A stretch of DNA of 64,000 nucleotides from Hormiphora californensis (GCA_020137815.1 CM035358.1:4733614-4797613), one strand, 5' to 3'; positions 16,704 to 32,664 are shown, counted from the first letter of the stretch. Notes: generated by a model not told the origin, from the letters alone. Made by a program: numbers and translations.

Positions 16704-19700
16704 ATGAGCTCAATATGGGATGCCTTAGTTAGACGTATCAGATCAGCCCTTACCCTTGTCTGTCCCTTTTGTGCAAATGACTATCAATACACCGAGCGAG
16801 ACAATAATAACGCTCAACAAGAGCCTGAATCAGAACAGAAAGATGTCTACCAACCCAAGAAGGCCAGGAAGAATGTCCGGAAAACGGGAAAACAGGAGGA
16901 AGATGATGTAATTGTAGTACCAAACGAAGAAGCTGGGTTTTCATCAAAATCAGGTTCTTCACAATGCGGGGATATAGAAGTACAAAATTCAGCCGAGGAA
17001 AGGCTGGTAATTCGGAGATCTGCTTTCCTGCCCGCTGACCCTTATGAAGCTGATCCAGCAAGCGATGGGTGGCACCCTGAGCTCTTCCAGGATCGGTCAG
17101 AAGAACTCCAGGATGCTGGAACAATGAGACGGGGTACTGGCACTTTAGATAGGACCATGTTGGCTAGTACCATACAGGTGAACATGCCAGGAACCTTGAA
17201 TAGGCCCAGTTTGAATAGGCAAAACTCGATCACACCCATCCCTCCACCTGAGATAATGGAAGAGAGACCTGTATCACCGGTTCAGAGGACACCCAGTCGG
17301 TATTCACCCACCTCTCCAGACGACTTTGCTGACAGCGTCTCGCAGGTTAGCAGGAAAAGCAGGAAATCTATCTTTAGTTTTGCTAAGAAGAAGAAAAAGA
17401 GAGACAAGCCAAAGGGAGATGGAGATTCGGTTTCTGTATTTTCCTTTGCATCTTTCAAATCCGGCCTATCGGAGAGTGAGAAGACTGAGCGGAAGGATGC
17501 CAAAAAGCGGAAAAAAGCCGAGAAGAAGGACAAAAAGGCAGTGGAAGGGAAAGAACTACAGCTATCTACGGCCCTAAACCAACAAAAGATGGAAAACATA
17601 TACCCCTGGATGAACCAAGCCGGGTCATCAGATGAAGATGAAGGAGCTCTGGTTGGGAAGAATTTGATAGAGGAGATTAGGATTAGAGAGGCCCAGGAGA
17701 AGCAAAGACAGGTGGAGGAGGAGGAGGCTCAGAAACGTTCCATTCCCTCTGATTCTGTTCTCCAGCTGGGTACTGAGGTTTCTGAGCTTGAGGATGTCCC
17801 ATTCTTTATTCACCATAACAGATTTGGAGTTCCTGATAATGTTCAAAAACAACCCTTCAGGCTTCAATCAGCCTCCCCCACGGAGGAGAAACAGCCCCCA
17901 CCCCGACTGAGACAGATGAGTTCTGATCCTGAAACTGACGGAGTTGCTCGGAAAACCCGGAAATCCATCGTTGAGAAAAGTGAGAAGACACCCCCGATGC
18001 CTTCCCTTCACCCGACCGCATTCCAAACACCACTAGTCAAAAAGGACATCTTCGCTAATGTCATACCACCTAACAAACTGGTCCCTGTTACCATGGTTAC
18101 TGAGATTCAACCCGCATCCCAGGTGGACTCTCTCCCTCTGAATGTGAGGCAGACCTCTGATGATGAGAGAGACTTAAAGAGAGAAATTGAGGAGGTAACT
18201 CAACATGATGACTTCCTCCAGACTATCTCTGTTGATGTTAGTGAGAGTAGGAAATCGAGACAGGATAGAAGGAGACGGAAAAGGGAACGATCTGAATCAA
18301 AGAGAAAGAGCCGTGGGCCCCGTGTGATAACTTCCAATCCGATTGAAGACCGATCAATTGACGATGTTCCAATCAGTATAGATAAAGATGTTGATTTTAC
18401 CAACCCCATTCTATTCCCTGAACCTTCGGCCGAGAAGCGCAAAGAGATCCCGGTGGTGAACTATACCAAGAATATGGATTCTCACAAGAAAGATGCCGAT
18501 AAATCTGAGAGTATCAAAGAGATTACTCTTGAGAAAGTGGAGAAAAGGAAAAGAGAGGTACCCAACAAGGTGGTTGAGAAAAGTGGCAAAGTGGAGCTGA
18601 GAAGCGAAACAAAGAGGGAGATTGTGAATATGGAATTAGCTGCTAACAGAATAAACCATTTCGGAACCAGCGAAGATGCCGCTCCACCCAAGGAGGAAAG
18701 GAAGAAACGAGACCGATCTGAGAAGTCCGAGAGGAGGAAGCGGGATCGATCGGAGAGAGAGGACCGAAAACGTCGCCATCATGACAGATCTGAGAGGAGT
18801 GAGAGACGAAAAAGGGAGAAGAGCGAGAAGGGAGAAGAATCTGAAAAAAGAGGCAGGTCTGAACGTCGTGAAAAATCTGAACGTCGTGAAAAATCTGAAC
18901 GCCGTGAAAAATCTGAACGTCGTGAAAAATCTGAACGTCGTGAAAAATCTGAAAGGCGGGAAAAACGTGAAAGGTCGGAAAAGAGGGATAGATCTGAAAG
19001 ACGGGACCGATCTGAAAAGAGAGACCGATCAGAAAGAGAGACCGATCAGAAAGAAGAGACAGGTCGGAAAGACGGGAACGCCGAGATCGTGATCGTTCAG
19101 AGAGGAGCGAGAGAAGGAAAAAGAGGGACACAGCCAGTGACTCAGAAGCTGACCGAACCGAAAAACAAAAAAAGAGACGAGAACGGAGGGAAAGCAGAGA
19201 CTCCAGGAAATCTGATGATGGTCGGAGGAGAAGGAAGAGCTCGGGGGAGGAGAAGAGTAAGGACCAGATCAAGAAATTAGCACCACCCCGACACGGCAGT
19301 CCTGTCGAGGTTTATGAAAAGAACGGAACCCTCCATGCCCTTCCACCCCACATTGCCAAGGATATAAAGGTGGATATTGCAGAGAAAAAGAAGCGAGAAC
19401 TGGAGGTTATCCGGCAGAAGATGGATCTTGATTTCCAATCCGTCGATACAAAGAGATCTGTCTTCGTTGCGGGGGAACAACCACCCTCCAACATGCAAAA
19501 GGACAAAAAAGGCCGGGCATCCCCAATGAAACAGCGGGTCAGCTCCCGTCCACGACTAGACCCCATTCTGAGTCAAGAGGAGGTAAAACCAAAACGAAAA
19601 CCCGCCAGAGGTCATCTACGAATCGGACGAGGACAAATCTGGGTCGACCCTTCACTCCGGGGACGAAAAACCTCGTGTTGTGAAACGACAGTCCTCGGTG

Positions 19701-19936
19701 ACTTCCAACGACTCAACACTTCATGATATCGGTGATATTCCATCAGAGTGGAATGTGAGTATGATGAGTAGAAGTCGGCAGTTTAGTATGAAAAGTGACG
19801 ATTCAAGTGTAGTCCCGCGTCACCCACCGGTCCCAGCTATCCGGTAGGGGACGATCTCCATGCGGGGGCACAACCCAGAAGGAGCCCGGGGAAGGATGTA
19901 AAAAAGGGAAAAAAGAAGGGTAAGAAAGGAAAGTGA
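16704..19936 (+). CDS. Large basic repeat protein B, unknown function, frame slips
   Basis: Not recognised by family. It starts MSSIWDALVRRIRSAL with a Cys pair (LVCPFC), recalling protein A. Then come acidic and basic low-complexity regions, KSIFSFAKKKKKRDKP, an IYPWMNQ motif (protein A: IHPWLSE), a coiled coil near residue 315, and a tandem KSERRE repeat array (18850-19010). The frame from 16704 is open to 19280, but its last about 80 residues look shifted. After a slip near 19034 (GAAAGAGAGACC where the preceding repeat has GAAAAGAGAGACC) a coherent frame runs on through VEVYEKNGTLHALPPHIAKD. A second slip near 19605 leads to EVIYESDEDKSGSTLHSGDE. A third, near 19843, leads to a lysine tail ending GKKGK, stop at 19934-19936. 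Three single-base slips suggest assembly indels, or decay. ATG 16704 is chosen because an in-frame stop directly precedes it. Confidence 0.62.
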
Positions 19937-20379
19937 TAATATGAATTTATGGGTATAATTATATTGTGATCTGATACAAGTATGATTTTTTAATCTAAAC
20001 AACGACACGATTGTCTAATTTTTGGATTTTATGAAATGCTGCAAAATAAAATGGTTGATAAAATCTCAGGTGAGAAATGAGAATTACATTTCATCTCAAA
20101 AACTCTCAAAAAATCACTAGCACTGTGTGTCTCTCTCTCAAGCTATCGTTTTTTGTCTTTCTCACTCACTTACAGCAGTGTTTAAAAAGTTCTCTCTTTT
20201 TGTTGCTATCTGGCGAGTTGATACCAAACCACCGGGGTGTGTGTGTGTGTGTGTGTGCGCTGCAGTGTACCTGAAACAACAGGGGGGTGTTAGATGTTGT
20301 GTGTCGCCCACACTGCTCTGTGAGGGTTTGGGTCGATCTTGCCTTGTTCGACTCTTTTGTTTGAACAAAACAAGGTAGG
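19937..20379. other. Intergenic between convergent genes
   Basis: Holds a short (GT)n tract at about 20237-20257. It is the shared 3' flank of protein B (+) and the peptide precursor (-). Nothing else seen. Confidence 0.7.
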
Positions 20380-22833
20380 TCAACCATGGTATTGGGGTAC
20401 AGCTGCTGGTAAAATAAAGGGGGTATATCGGGAGCAAAGAACGTTTATACCCGCAAGATAGAGGGTATAACTACACATTTCAGAACTTACTATTGCTAGA
20501 GATTCTTCGTGGCTGTTGTCTTTCTGGAGCTGGTTTTAACCTCTGGCAGGCCTGGGGAAGATATATCGTATTAGGGAGGGTTGGGAAAGATGTTGTATTA
20601 GTTGATTAGGGAGAGTTGGGAAAGAGATTTAGGGATCTCATGGGTCTCAGAACGATGTTGTGAATAGGGAGTTGGGTCTCAAAAAGGTGCATTTAAAACT
20701 GTCAGATGCTTTAATTCTGTCAACGTGTTGACTGTCAGTGCTTTATCACACATGCAACAAACTGATTCTGACTCTCTCACAATATGATGCTAACAGTTCT
20801 CTACAACACCCTAACAATGCATCCTGATTTACCGGGCAAAACCCTTTCCGACTTTATGTGCTATTTTCAGTGCCGTATATCCATTATATGCTGTCACTCA
20901 CTGCACACACTTACACATTGAGAGGGCCCCACCAGGGACGCCCCTTCCTAAAACTCAGAACGGCATTGTCTCCCTGCTGTACCAGCTCTAACTTGTCTTG
21001 TTCAGCCTTGTCTAGCCCTCGACGGTGTCTTTGTAGCCTTCTGTGAATGTCGTTTGTCAGTTGTTTGTCAGTTAGAATTCAGGCACATTATTTGTGTTGG
21101 AACTTACCCTACTCGCTCTTCGATATCATTTAGTGTAACAACCACTCCTTCAACGGTGTTACTCTCTTCGCTCAGTCCTCGAGAAGGCATTTGGGACTCT
21201 TCGCTGAGTCCTCGGGAAGGCATCTGGGACTCTTCGCTGAGTCCTCGAGAAGGCATCTGGGATTCTTCGCTGAGTCCTCGGGAAGGCATCTGGGACTCTT
21301 CGTTGAGTCCTCGAGAAGGCATCTGGGATTCTTCGCTGAGTCCTCGGGAAGGCATCTGGGACTCTTCGTTGAGTCCTCGGGAAGGCATCTGGGACTCTTC
21401 GCTGAGTCCTCGAGAAGGCATCTGGGACTCTTCACTGAGTCCTCTGGAAGGCATCTGGGACTCTTCGCTGAGTCCTCGGGAAGGCATCTGGGACTCTTCG
21501 CTGAGTCCTCGAGAAGGCATCTGGGACTCTTCGCTCAGTCCCCGGGAAGGCATCTGGGACTCTTCGCTGAGTCCTCGGGAAGGCATCTGGGACTCTTCGC
21601 TGAGTCCCCGGGAAGGCATCTGGGATTCTTCGCTGAGTCCTCTGGAGGGCATCTGGGACTCTTCGCTCAGTCCTCGAGAAGGCATCTGGGACTCTTCGCT
21701 GAGTCCTCGAGAAGGCATCTGAGATTCTTCGCTGAGTCCTCGGGAAGGCATTTGGGACTCTTCGCTGAGTCCTCGGGAAGGCATCTGGGACTCTTCGCTC
21801 AGTCCTCTGGAAGGCATCTGGGACTCTTCGCTCAGTCCTCGGGAAGGCATCTGGGATTCTTCGCTCAGTCCTCGAGAAGGCATCTGGGATTCTTCGCTGA
21901 GTCCTCGGGAAGGCATCTGGGATTCTTCGCTCAGTCCTCGAGAAGGCATCTGGGACTCTTCGCTCAGTCCTCGGGAAGGCATCTGGGATTCCTCGCTCAG
22001 TCCTCTGGAAGGCATCTGGGACTCTTCGCTGAGTCCTCGGGAAGGCATCTGGGACTCTTCGCTGAGTCCTCGGGAAGGCATCTGGGATTCTTCACTAAGT
22101 CCTCGGGAAGGCATCTGGGATTCTTCGCTCAGTCCTCGGGAAGGCATCTGGGACTCTTCGCTCAGTCCTCTGGAAGGCATTTGGGACTCTTCGCTGAGTC
22201 CTCGGGAAGGCATCTGGGACTCTTCGCTGAGTCCTCTGGAAGGCATCTGAAGTTCCTCTTGGGCTTCTAGGCCTCGCCCGGGTAACTGGAATCTAAAAGG
22301 AAAGTGTATGAGCAACTAAAATTTGTTTGATAATGGATCTTTGAAATATTAAAGCACTCTTGATAGTTGCAGAAAACAAGACTTACTCGTTCACGCTCCT
22401 CCTAGAAATAATGTGTGATTCTTCAGCACCCAACTCCTCTTGAGCCTCGACACCTCGCCCAGGCAACTGAAACCTGAGACAGGGCAAGGGTTACAATCAA
22501 TGTAGATACACATTCTGGAAAGTGGAATTTTGTACGTGCTAATAAAGAAATATTGCACGTGCTAAAATTTCAATTTTGCACGTGCTAAAAAATTAAATAT
22601 TGCACGTGCATTCACTAACCCATCAACGTTTCTCTTGGTGAGAGTTCTGCCAGTGACAAGCCCAGCCACAAGAGGCAACCTGAAGGAGGGGAGAAATTTA
22701 AAATACTGTATAAAAAGCTCATAAAAAGGATCTCAAATTAAAAAGGGAGAGGTGTTATTAGATAATTGGTAGTATGATTAGGAGCATATTATTGTAGTGT
22801 GCCTAGTACTCACAGTATAAATGTGATGGACAT
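20380..22833 (-). CDS. Secreted repeat-rich precursor, candidate neuropeptide precursor, 7 exons
   Basis: Exons (minus strand): 22833-22814, 22679-22620, 22473-22387, 22292-21108, 21040-20917, 20551-20491, 20405-20380. All phases match, giving 520 residues. Exon 1 plus exon 2 encode a signal peptide, MSITFILLPLVAGLVTG, then RTLTKR. After KR comes NVDGFQLPGR; after a later RR comes SVNEFQLPGR. Each is a dibasic site, then a FQLP core, then Gly-Arg, the classic amidation and cleavage signal. The large exon then carries 33 copies of an 11-residue unit, QMPSRGLSEES, apparently derived from the neighbouring QLPGRGLEAQE. The C-terminus holds HRRGLDKAEQDKLEL and FRKGRPWWGPLN. It ends RR followed by ISSNTAVPQYHG and stop; a terminal Gly could be amidated. 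Exons of 60, 87 and 1185 nt are all phase 2-2, so skipping keeps the frame. No known family is recognised. It could instead be a secreted structural or mucus protein. Confidence 0.72.
21175..22250 (-). repeat. 33-bp coding minisatellite (33 copies)
   Basis: Tandem units reading CTCGGGAAGGCATCTGGGAC on the plus strand, encoding the 11-residue repeat of the precursor. Variation is mostly synonymous (CTCGGG/CTCGAG/CTCTGG, GACTCT/GATTCT). A few units carry Asn for Ser. The low amino-acid variation suggests selection or recent homogenisation. Confidence 0.97.
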
Positions 22834-25980
<3,147 letters not shown>

Positions 25981-26068
25981 CAGTCGGGCCCTCGGGGGGG
26001 GGGGGGGGGGGGGGATATCAGGGAGCCCGGTATGATATCAGGGAGCCCGGTAAATCGGAGTCCGATTG
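25981..26068. mobile_element. Tigger/pogo-like MITE, diverged, with poly-G
   Basis: Begins CAGTCGGGCCCTCGG after TA and ends near CGGTAAATCGGAGTCCGATTG. These ends resemble the better copy at 33294-33369. The interior is a run of about 20 G and a duplicated ATATCAGGGAGCCCGGTA block. Confidence 0.6.
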
Positions 26069-26430
26069 TTATATATGAAATGGAATCAGTTTCCTGGGAC
26101 ACACGGATAAATTAGAATGAGTCATAAGGATTATGTATTCAGGAAGCCAAATTAACCAAACTAGACAATAGTAGATTTGATGAAAGATATAACATAGTAT
26201 GAACTGATGAGTGGAAAGTCAAAGAGAGAAAACATTAAAAACGTGCGGGTGCAAGAAACGAAATACCAAAATAAGAATTTCGGAAGTAGGCTATAGTAAC
26301 ACAGTTTAGTGTGCACGGTGAAACCCAATGGTCTAGGCAGGACGAACTGGGTGGGGCCAGATACATGTAGGTCACACGTCCAGAGTTGCGTCTTGGTTTG
26401 CTGAGTAAGGGGTGTAAACGAGTATTGGTA

Positions 26431-26873
26431 GGGATCGGAAGAGAGACAACTAGGGATCGGAAGAGAGACAACTAGGGATCGGAAGAGAGACAACTAGGGA
26501 TCGGAAGAGAGACAACTAGGGATGGGAAGAGAGACAACTAGGGATCGGAAGAGAGACAACTAGGGATGGGAAGAGAGACAACTAGGGATCGGAAGAGAAA
26601 CAACTAGGGATCGGGATAGAGACAACTAGGGATCGGAAGAGAGACAATTAGGGATGGGAAGAGAGACAACTAGGGATCGGAAGAGAGACAACTAGGGATC
26701 GGGAGAGAGACAACTAGGGATCGGAAGAGAGACAACTAGGGATCGGAAGAGAGACAACTAGGGATCGGAAGAGAGACAACTAGGGATCGGAAGAGAGACA
26801 ATTAGGGATCGGAAGAGAGACAACTAGGGATCGGAAGAGAGACAATTAGGGATGGGAAGAGAGACAATTAGGG
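26431..26873 (+). repeat. 22-bp minisatellite, about 20 copies
   Basis: Tandem GGGATCGGAAGAGAGACAAC plus TA, with few substitutions (GATGGG, CAATTA). No coding or regulatory role is evident. Confidence 0.97.
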
Positions 26874-27318
26874 TACAGCTAGAAGCCCAGGAGGGGGACA
26901 CCGATCATTATAATATACTAGTATAGTTGCATTATCATGATTATATAGGTGATAGATGCAGTTAGGAGACAAAGATCCTAACTACTTGAATTATGCATGT
27001 AGAATGGATTGTCAGGAAACAATTATGAGCTGCCACTCACAGCAAGGACCAGTCTGATGAGCTTTGTTGAGTAACGGCCCTTACAAGATCGGGTGGTCTG
27101 ATTCAGCTTGTTATATTAGCTCCGTGATTTAGCCCAGTCGTTAGTCTAATGCAACACGTTCAGACAATAGACAATTTATTAGACAGGTCCTATAAAGCGT
27201 GGGTAAGCCGAATTGACCTCCTCCTCCCCCTCGCAAGCTATGTGTGTCAGCTAGTGCGGGCCGTCTCCTAATTATAGCGTCCGAGAAAAACGTGAGAGAC
27301 ATACTGGGGACATGTGAG

Positions 27319-27433
<115 letters not shown>

Positions 27434-27634
27434 TGAAGTTAGTAATTGTGGGGTGTGGCGAGAGAGAGAGAAGCTCTCTCAAATGCTCGGCATTCCATCG
27501 CTCCCCTCCCTCTCTCTCGAAATTTAACCAGTGTTATTGACAATGTGGGGTTGACGTGGTCGCTTAATTTTTATTCCGGATACCCAGCTAACTTTAGAAC
27601 GGAAGGAATGCAGGAAAACATGGGTCCAAGGAAG

Positions 27635-27743
27635 GAGGAACCGACCGACACAAGTAAACAACCAATCAGAACTCGTTATTTAGGCCACGTGATTGGTTAT
27701 CAGCCAATCAGGGACCAGTATTTCCTGATTCGGTCGGTTCCTG
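27635..27743 (-). mobile_element. hAT-type MITE, copy 5
   Basis: Full 109-bp reverse copy. Flanks CAAGGAAG (27627-27634) and CAAGGAAC (27744-27751) are an 8-bp duplication with one mismatch. The E-box core reads GCCACGTGAT instead of GTCACGTGAC. Confidence 0.9.
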
Positions 27744-28822
27744 CAAGGAACTGGAGGGAGATGCCGTGAAGAGCATGGGAAACTTCAAAAATATTCGCGG
27801 TTTATAACTTAATAATCAGCACAGACCCTCGTCTATAATTTAGTTGGAATGAGGACAAAAACAGAGGTGACCAACGTTACAATTCATGCAACTCTGGCTC
27901 ATAGATTCTATGAGCTAGAGTTGTAGAAAACAGAGAGTGGGGGCAGCCATTCTTGGAGATAAATAAAATGCATCTCTAAAGTTCCAAAATCTCTTCGGGG
28001 ACTCGGTTAGGATATAAATAGGGCTCGGAGCTATATAAAAGGGACGTGTGAAGACGGAAAACCACACCAAAGCATCGCGGTTATACCCCCTCCCCCCACT
28101 GAAGTGTCGATAACTCCATCCCTCCTTTCTCTCTCGCCGGAAATGAAAAGGCCGGGTTAATATTTAATGATTTCAGTAGGGCACAATTCAAAAATATTTT
28201 TGATAGGCGCCAAAATTTAACGTTTTAGTGGTTTAGTAATGGGGGAGGAAGGAGTTATAATACTCGATGCAGGCAAGTCGAGAGAGATGCTGCCGCGGTA
28301 CCCTGATATTTTTCTCGAATCACCCCGTTGTTTTATACCCCGCTGCATCATGACGCAAAAGACAAATTGCTCCATCATCCATCAACACGTGACTTTAGAT
28401 TTCTAAATTGATCTGGCCAATTTGTCGTAACAAGTACAAATATGGAGAGGGAGAGAGGAAATCTTTAGGTTAGCATCTTTAGGGTAAATAGTGGTATACC
28501 ATCTTTGATATATGAGCAAAGCTTTCTCTGCTCATGTGCATTTACGTCCAGAGACCAGAGGGGTATTAAGTTTTAACTAAATAGAAATACCCCCTACCCC
28601 CCCCCCCACACACACACACGCACACACCCCCTACCCCGAGCTAAAACTAAGGGGTATTTCTTATTTATCCACATATGCATGATAAAGCTAGGTTAAAATC
28701 AAAAAGATTTTGAAAATAGCGAAGTACACAACTAAGCTAGTAAACAGTAGGGTATAATGGAAGATAGGTGTAAAAAGAGAGAGAGACTCACTCAAAGAGG
28801 GAGAGAGAATTAGGGAAAGATA

Positions 28823-28890
<68 letters not shown>

Positions 28891-29336
28891 CGGGAAGGGC
28901 GTTGTACTTGTAGATTGTGGGTGTGTTAACTTGACGGTATCAATACCATTTGCTTTATACATAGTCCTCTCTCCCTCCCTCCCTCTCTAGATCAGGGGGA
29001 AAGAAAGGAAATCAGACTAGACATCAAGAAATGACCATCAGAAATGATGATTGACTTCCAGTGTCATTGCATACAATCATTATGAAATGATGGTCATTTG
29101 AATAATAATATGCTGGGGTAGAATCGTTTCAGGCTTGGGTAATCAAGATTATGAAAAATATTCAGAAATCATCAGAAATCACCATATTTCTGAAGATCTT
29201 TGATAATCTGATCAGTTGGCCATGCTGGGGTTCAAAGTTCAAACTAAAGTTATTGGGAGTGACTTCTGAGTAGCTATTGCAGAACCGCATTTTATAGCAT
29301 TCAGGATTGCTCCAGCGGTTTCGAAATAGGGGAGGT

Positions 29337-29437
<101 letters not shown>

Positions 29438-29944
29438 TAGATAGGAATCGGTTAATCCAATCGCTTTATGAATTCCCCCGACATTGCAAACAAATAATCG
29501 GAGTTGAAGAGAGGGAGTTGCATTGGAGAGATAGAGCACTGATCATATAGACGATGCATCATGGGTGCAACGAGAGGGAAAACAGGAGAGAGAGATGGAG
29601 CGAGTAAAAGAAAACAGGAGAGAGATGCGGCGAGAAAGGAGATCAGTTGAACTTCGAGAATAAGATTTGTTGTCACTATCTTGTGGATCAGAGTCATAAT
29701 ATTCAGCTGGGCTAGTCTAAGTTGGTCGAGATCATTTCAAACGATAAACAATTTCACTATGCGTTAGTAATGAAAGGTTGGCCTGGGGAACACGTAGCCG
29801 TTGGTGTTACAAACTCGACGAAGAAAGTTAAGAAACAATACAATAATCAACATCGAACCATTCGAATCCGCACAATTTTAGCTCTAGGACGAAAGATACG
29901 ATCATACAGCTTTTAATTCAGTTGCGTATCAGTAAAAATTGTTC

Positions 29945-30746
<802 letters not shown>

Positions 30747-31773
30747 TCTATAGAGAAATATGTATAAGATACATGATATCTATAAATAGGCTCTTGCGAG
30801 GATATATTGTGAGAGAGAGAGAGAGAGAGAGAGAATCAGTTTGTAGACACAGACATGGAGACAGAGGAAAGCAGGTGAGTTCAACAAAAACATATCAAGT
30901 ATTGATTTGTTTTCTATAGCATTGCGGGGCTTGCAGCTTGCTCGACCCTGTTTTGAACTAAACAATGCGGGGTTGTGTTCGGGCTGTTATAGAGATAAAG
31001 AGTGCTAGGGTGGCTAGACTTAGAGAGAGAATACGATGATAGAGAGCTCAACGAAGCTGGTAGGGTTAGAAACATATTAAGATTAAAGAAAAGGGATAGA
31101 TAGATAGAGAGAAAGGGAGAGAGCTAGGAAAAAAACAGACTAAAACAATGAGGAGTGTTTATTTTGGTATTCTATTTTGAAGAACTATTCATAGGGCTCC
31201 ACATACACTTATAATAGTAGCAGTAGGGTCCTTTCTAACTTTAAGAAGCACAAAAAAGATTTGAAGGAATGAATGTGAGTTGGATCGCAGTGGGAGGGGA
31301 TGGTCACAAAAAAGATTTGAAGGAATGAATGCCGGATTCATGCTCGTCCCAGCCCTCTTGTAGTTGGCGTGAAATCTAAAGTTAGAATTGAAAGCCATTC
31401 CCACTAATGCCATTCCCCAAAAAGGACGAAAATAGCTCACTCGAACTTAAATAAAAGCTACCTTTTATTTATTCACTTTTTTTTCTGGAAATAACCCAAA
31501 ATTAACTCAACACTCCTGTATCACCCCGGGTATTTTATAAAAGGAAACATTGCATGCCGGGATTTAATAAGGGATTTCATCGTTTATTTGGTTGTCATTA
31601 AACTATCCGTTATCGGTAATATACATCACCAACGTCAAATAAAGCACTTTCCGGTTCCTTCGAAAGGAAACTAATAGAGTTAAATCTACGTAGGTATTCT
31701 ATTTCAGAATTGAACCACTCAGGATATCAGGAATCCCATGATTCAGGAGTCTCAGCTCTGTAGATTATTATAT

Positions 31774-32664
31774 ACTAGAAAGCCCATTGAAGTCCTACAA
31801 CACCCCCCCACCCGTCTCTATGTCCCCCCCTCTCACTCTTCGTCTCTCCATGTCGGGGTAAAGAATTCGGAGGTTGGTAGTGGTAGAGCGCTGGTGATAA
31901 ACATCAAGAGAAATCCCGCTGAATAACATGTAGAGTCAGTTGATAAAGATCCGTAGAATTGTAGCTATGTAGAGAATCAACGGGGTACGTAGGTAGAAAG
32001 GCTTTGGCAATCATGGCGGTCCCATCAGTAGATCCCAAAACACCACAGGAACAACACAGGAACACGCAACAAACAACCAAAAACATGCACGTGCAGTATC
32101 CCCCCAAAACAACCCATACCCCTCCCAAACCACCTCCTTGGCAACCCTCCTCTATTTGCACGTGATGATAGGTCATCATACTCATCACGCCACGCATTTG
32201 TACTTTATAATAAGGACTAGAAAGCCCATTGAAGTCCTACAACAGCCCCCCCCCCCATCCGTCTCTATGTCTCTCTCCCCCTCTCTTACTATTCGTCTCT
32301 CCATGTCAGGGTAAAGAATACAGAGGTTGGTAGTGGTAGACTGGTAGAGCGCTGGTGATAAACATCAAGGGAAATCCCGCTGAATAACATGTAGAATCGG
32401 GTGATAAAGATCCGTAGAATTGTAGCTGTGTAGAGAATCAAGGGGGTACGTAGGTAGAAAAGCTTTGGCAATCATGGCGGCCCCAGCAGTAGATCCCAAA
32501 ACACCACAGGAACACGCAACAAACAACCAATAACACGCACGTGCAGTATCCCCCCAAAACCTCCAATACCCCTCCCAGAGCACCTCCTTGGCAACCCCCT
32601 CTATTTGCACGTGATGATAGGTCATCATACTCACCACGACGTTCATTTGTACTTTATAATAAGG
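31774..32664. repeat. Tandem duplication of a 445-bp segment
   Basis: Copy 1 at 31774-32215 and copy 2 at 32216-32664, both starting ACTAGAAAGCCCATTGAAG and ending TTTATAATAAGG. They differ by scattered substitutions, an 11-bp indel and homopolymer changes. Each holds ATGGCGGYCCCAKCAGTAGA. In copy 1 this opens a 50-codon frame rich in Pro and Thr; in copy 2 the 11-bp deletion breaks it. It may be a repeat or a decayed exon. Confidence 0.9.

Noticed and set aside
18643-19272. Minus-strand frame of 209 codons opposite protein B
   Set aside because: It mirrors the KSERRE repeat; the plus strand has the coherent, paralogous protein.
21054-22270. Plus-strand frames of 222 and 359 codons over the 33-bp repeat
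   Set aside because: They are antisense shadows; the minus strand has the signal peptide, splice sites and phase-matched exons on both sides.
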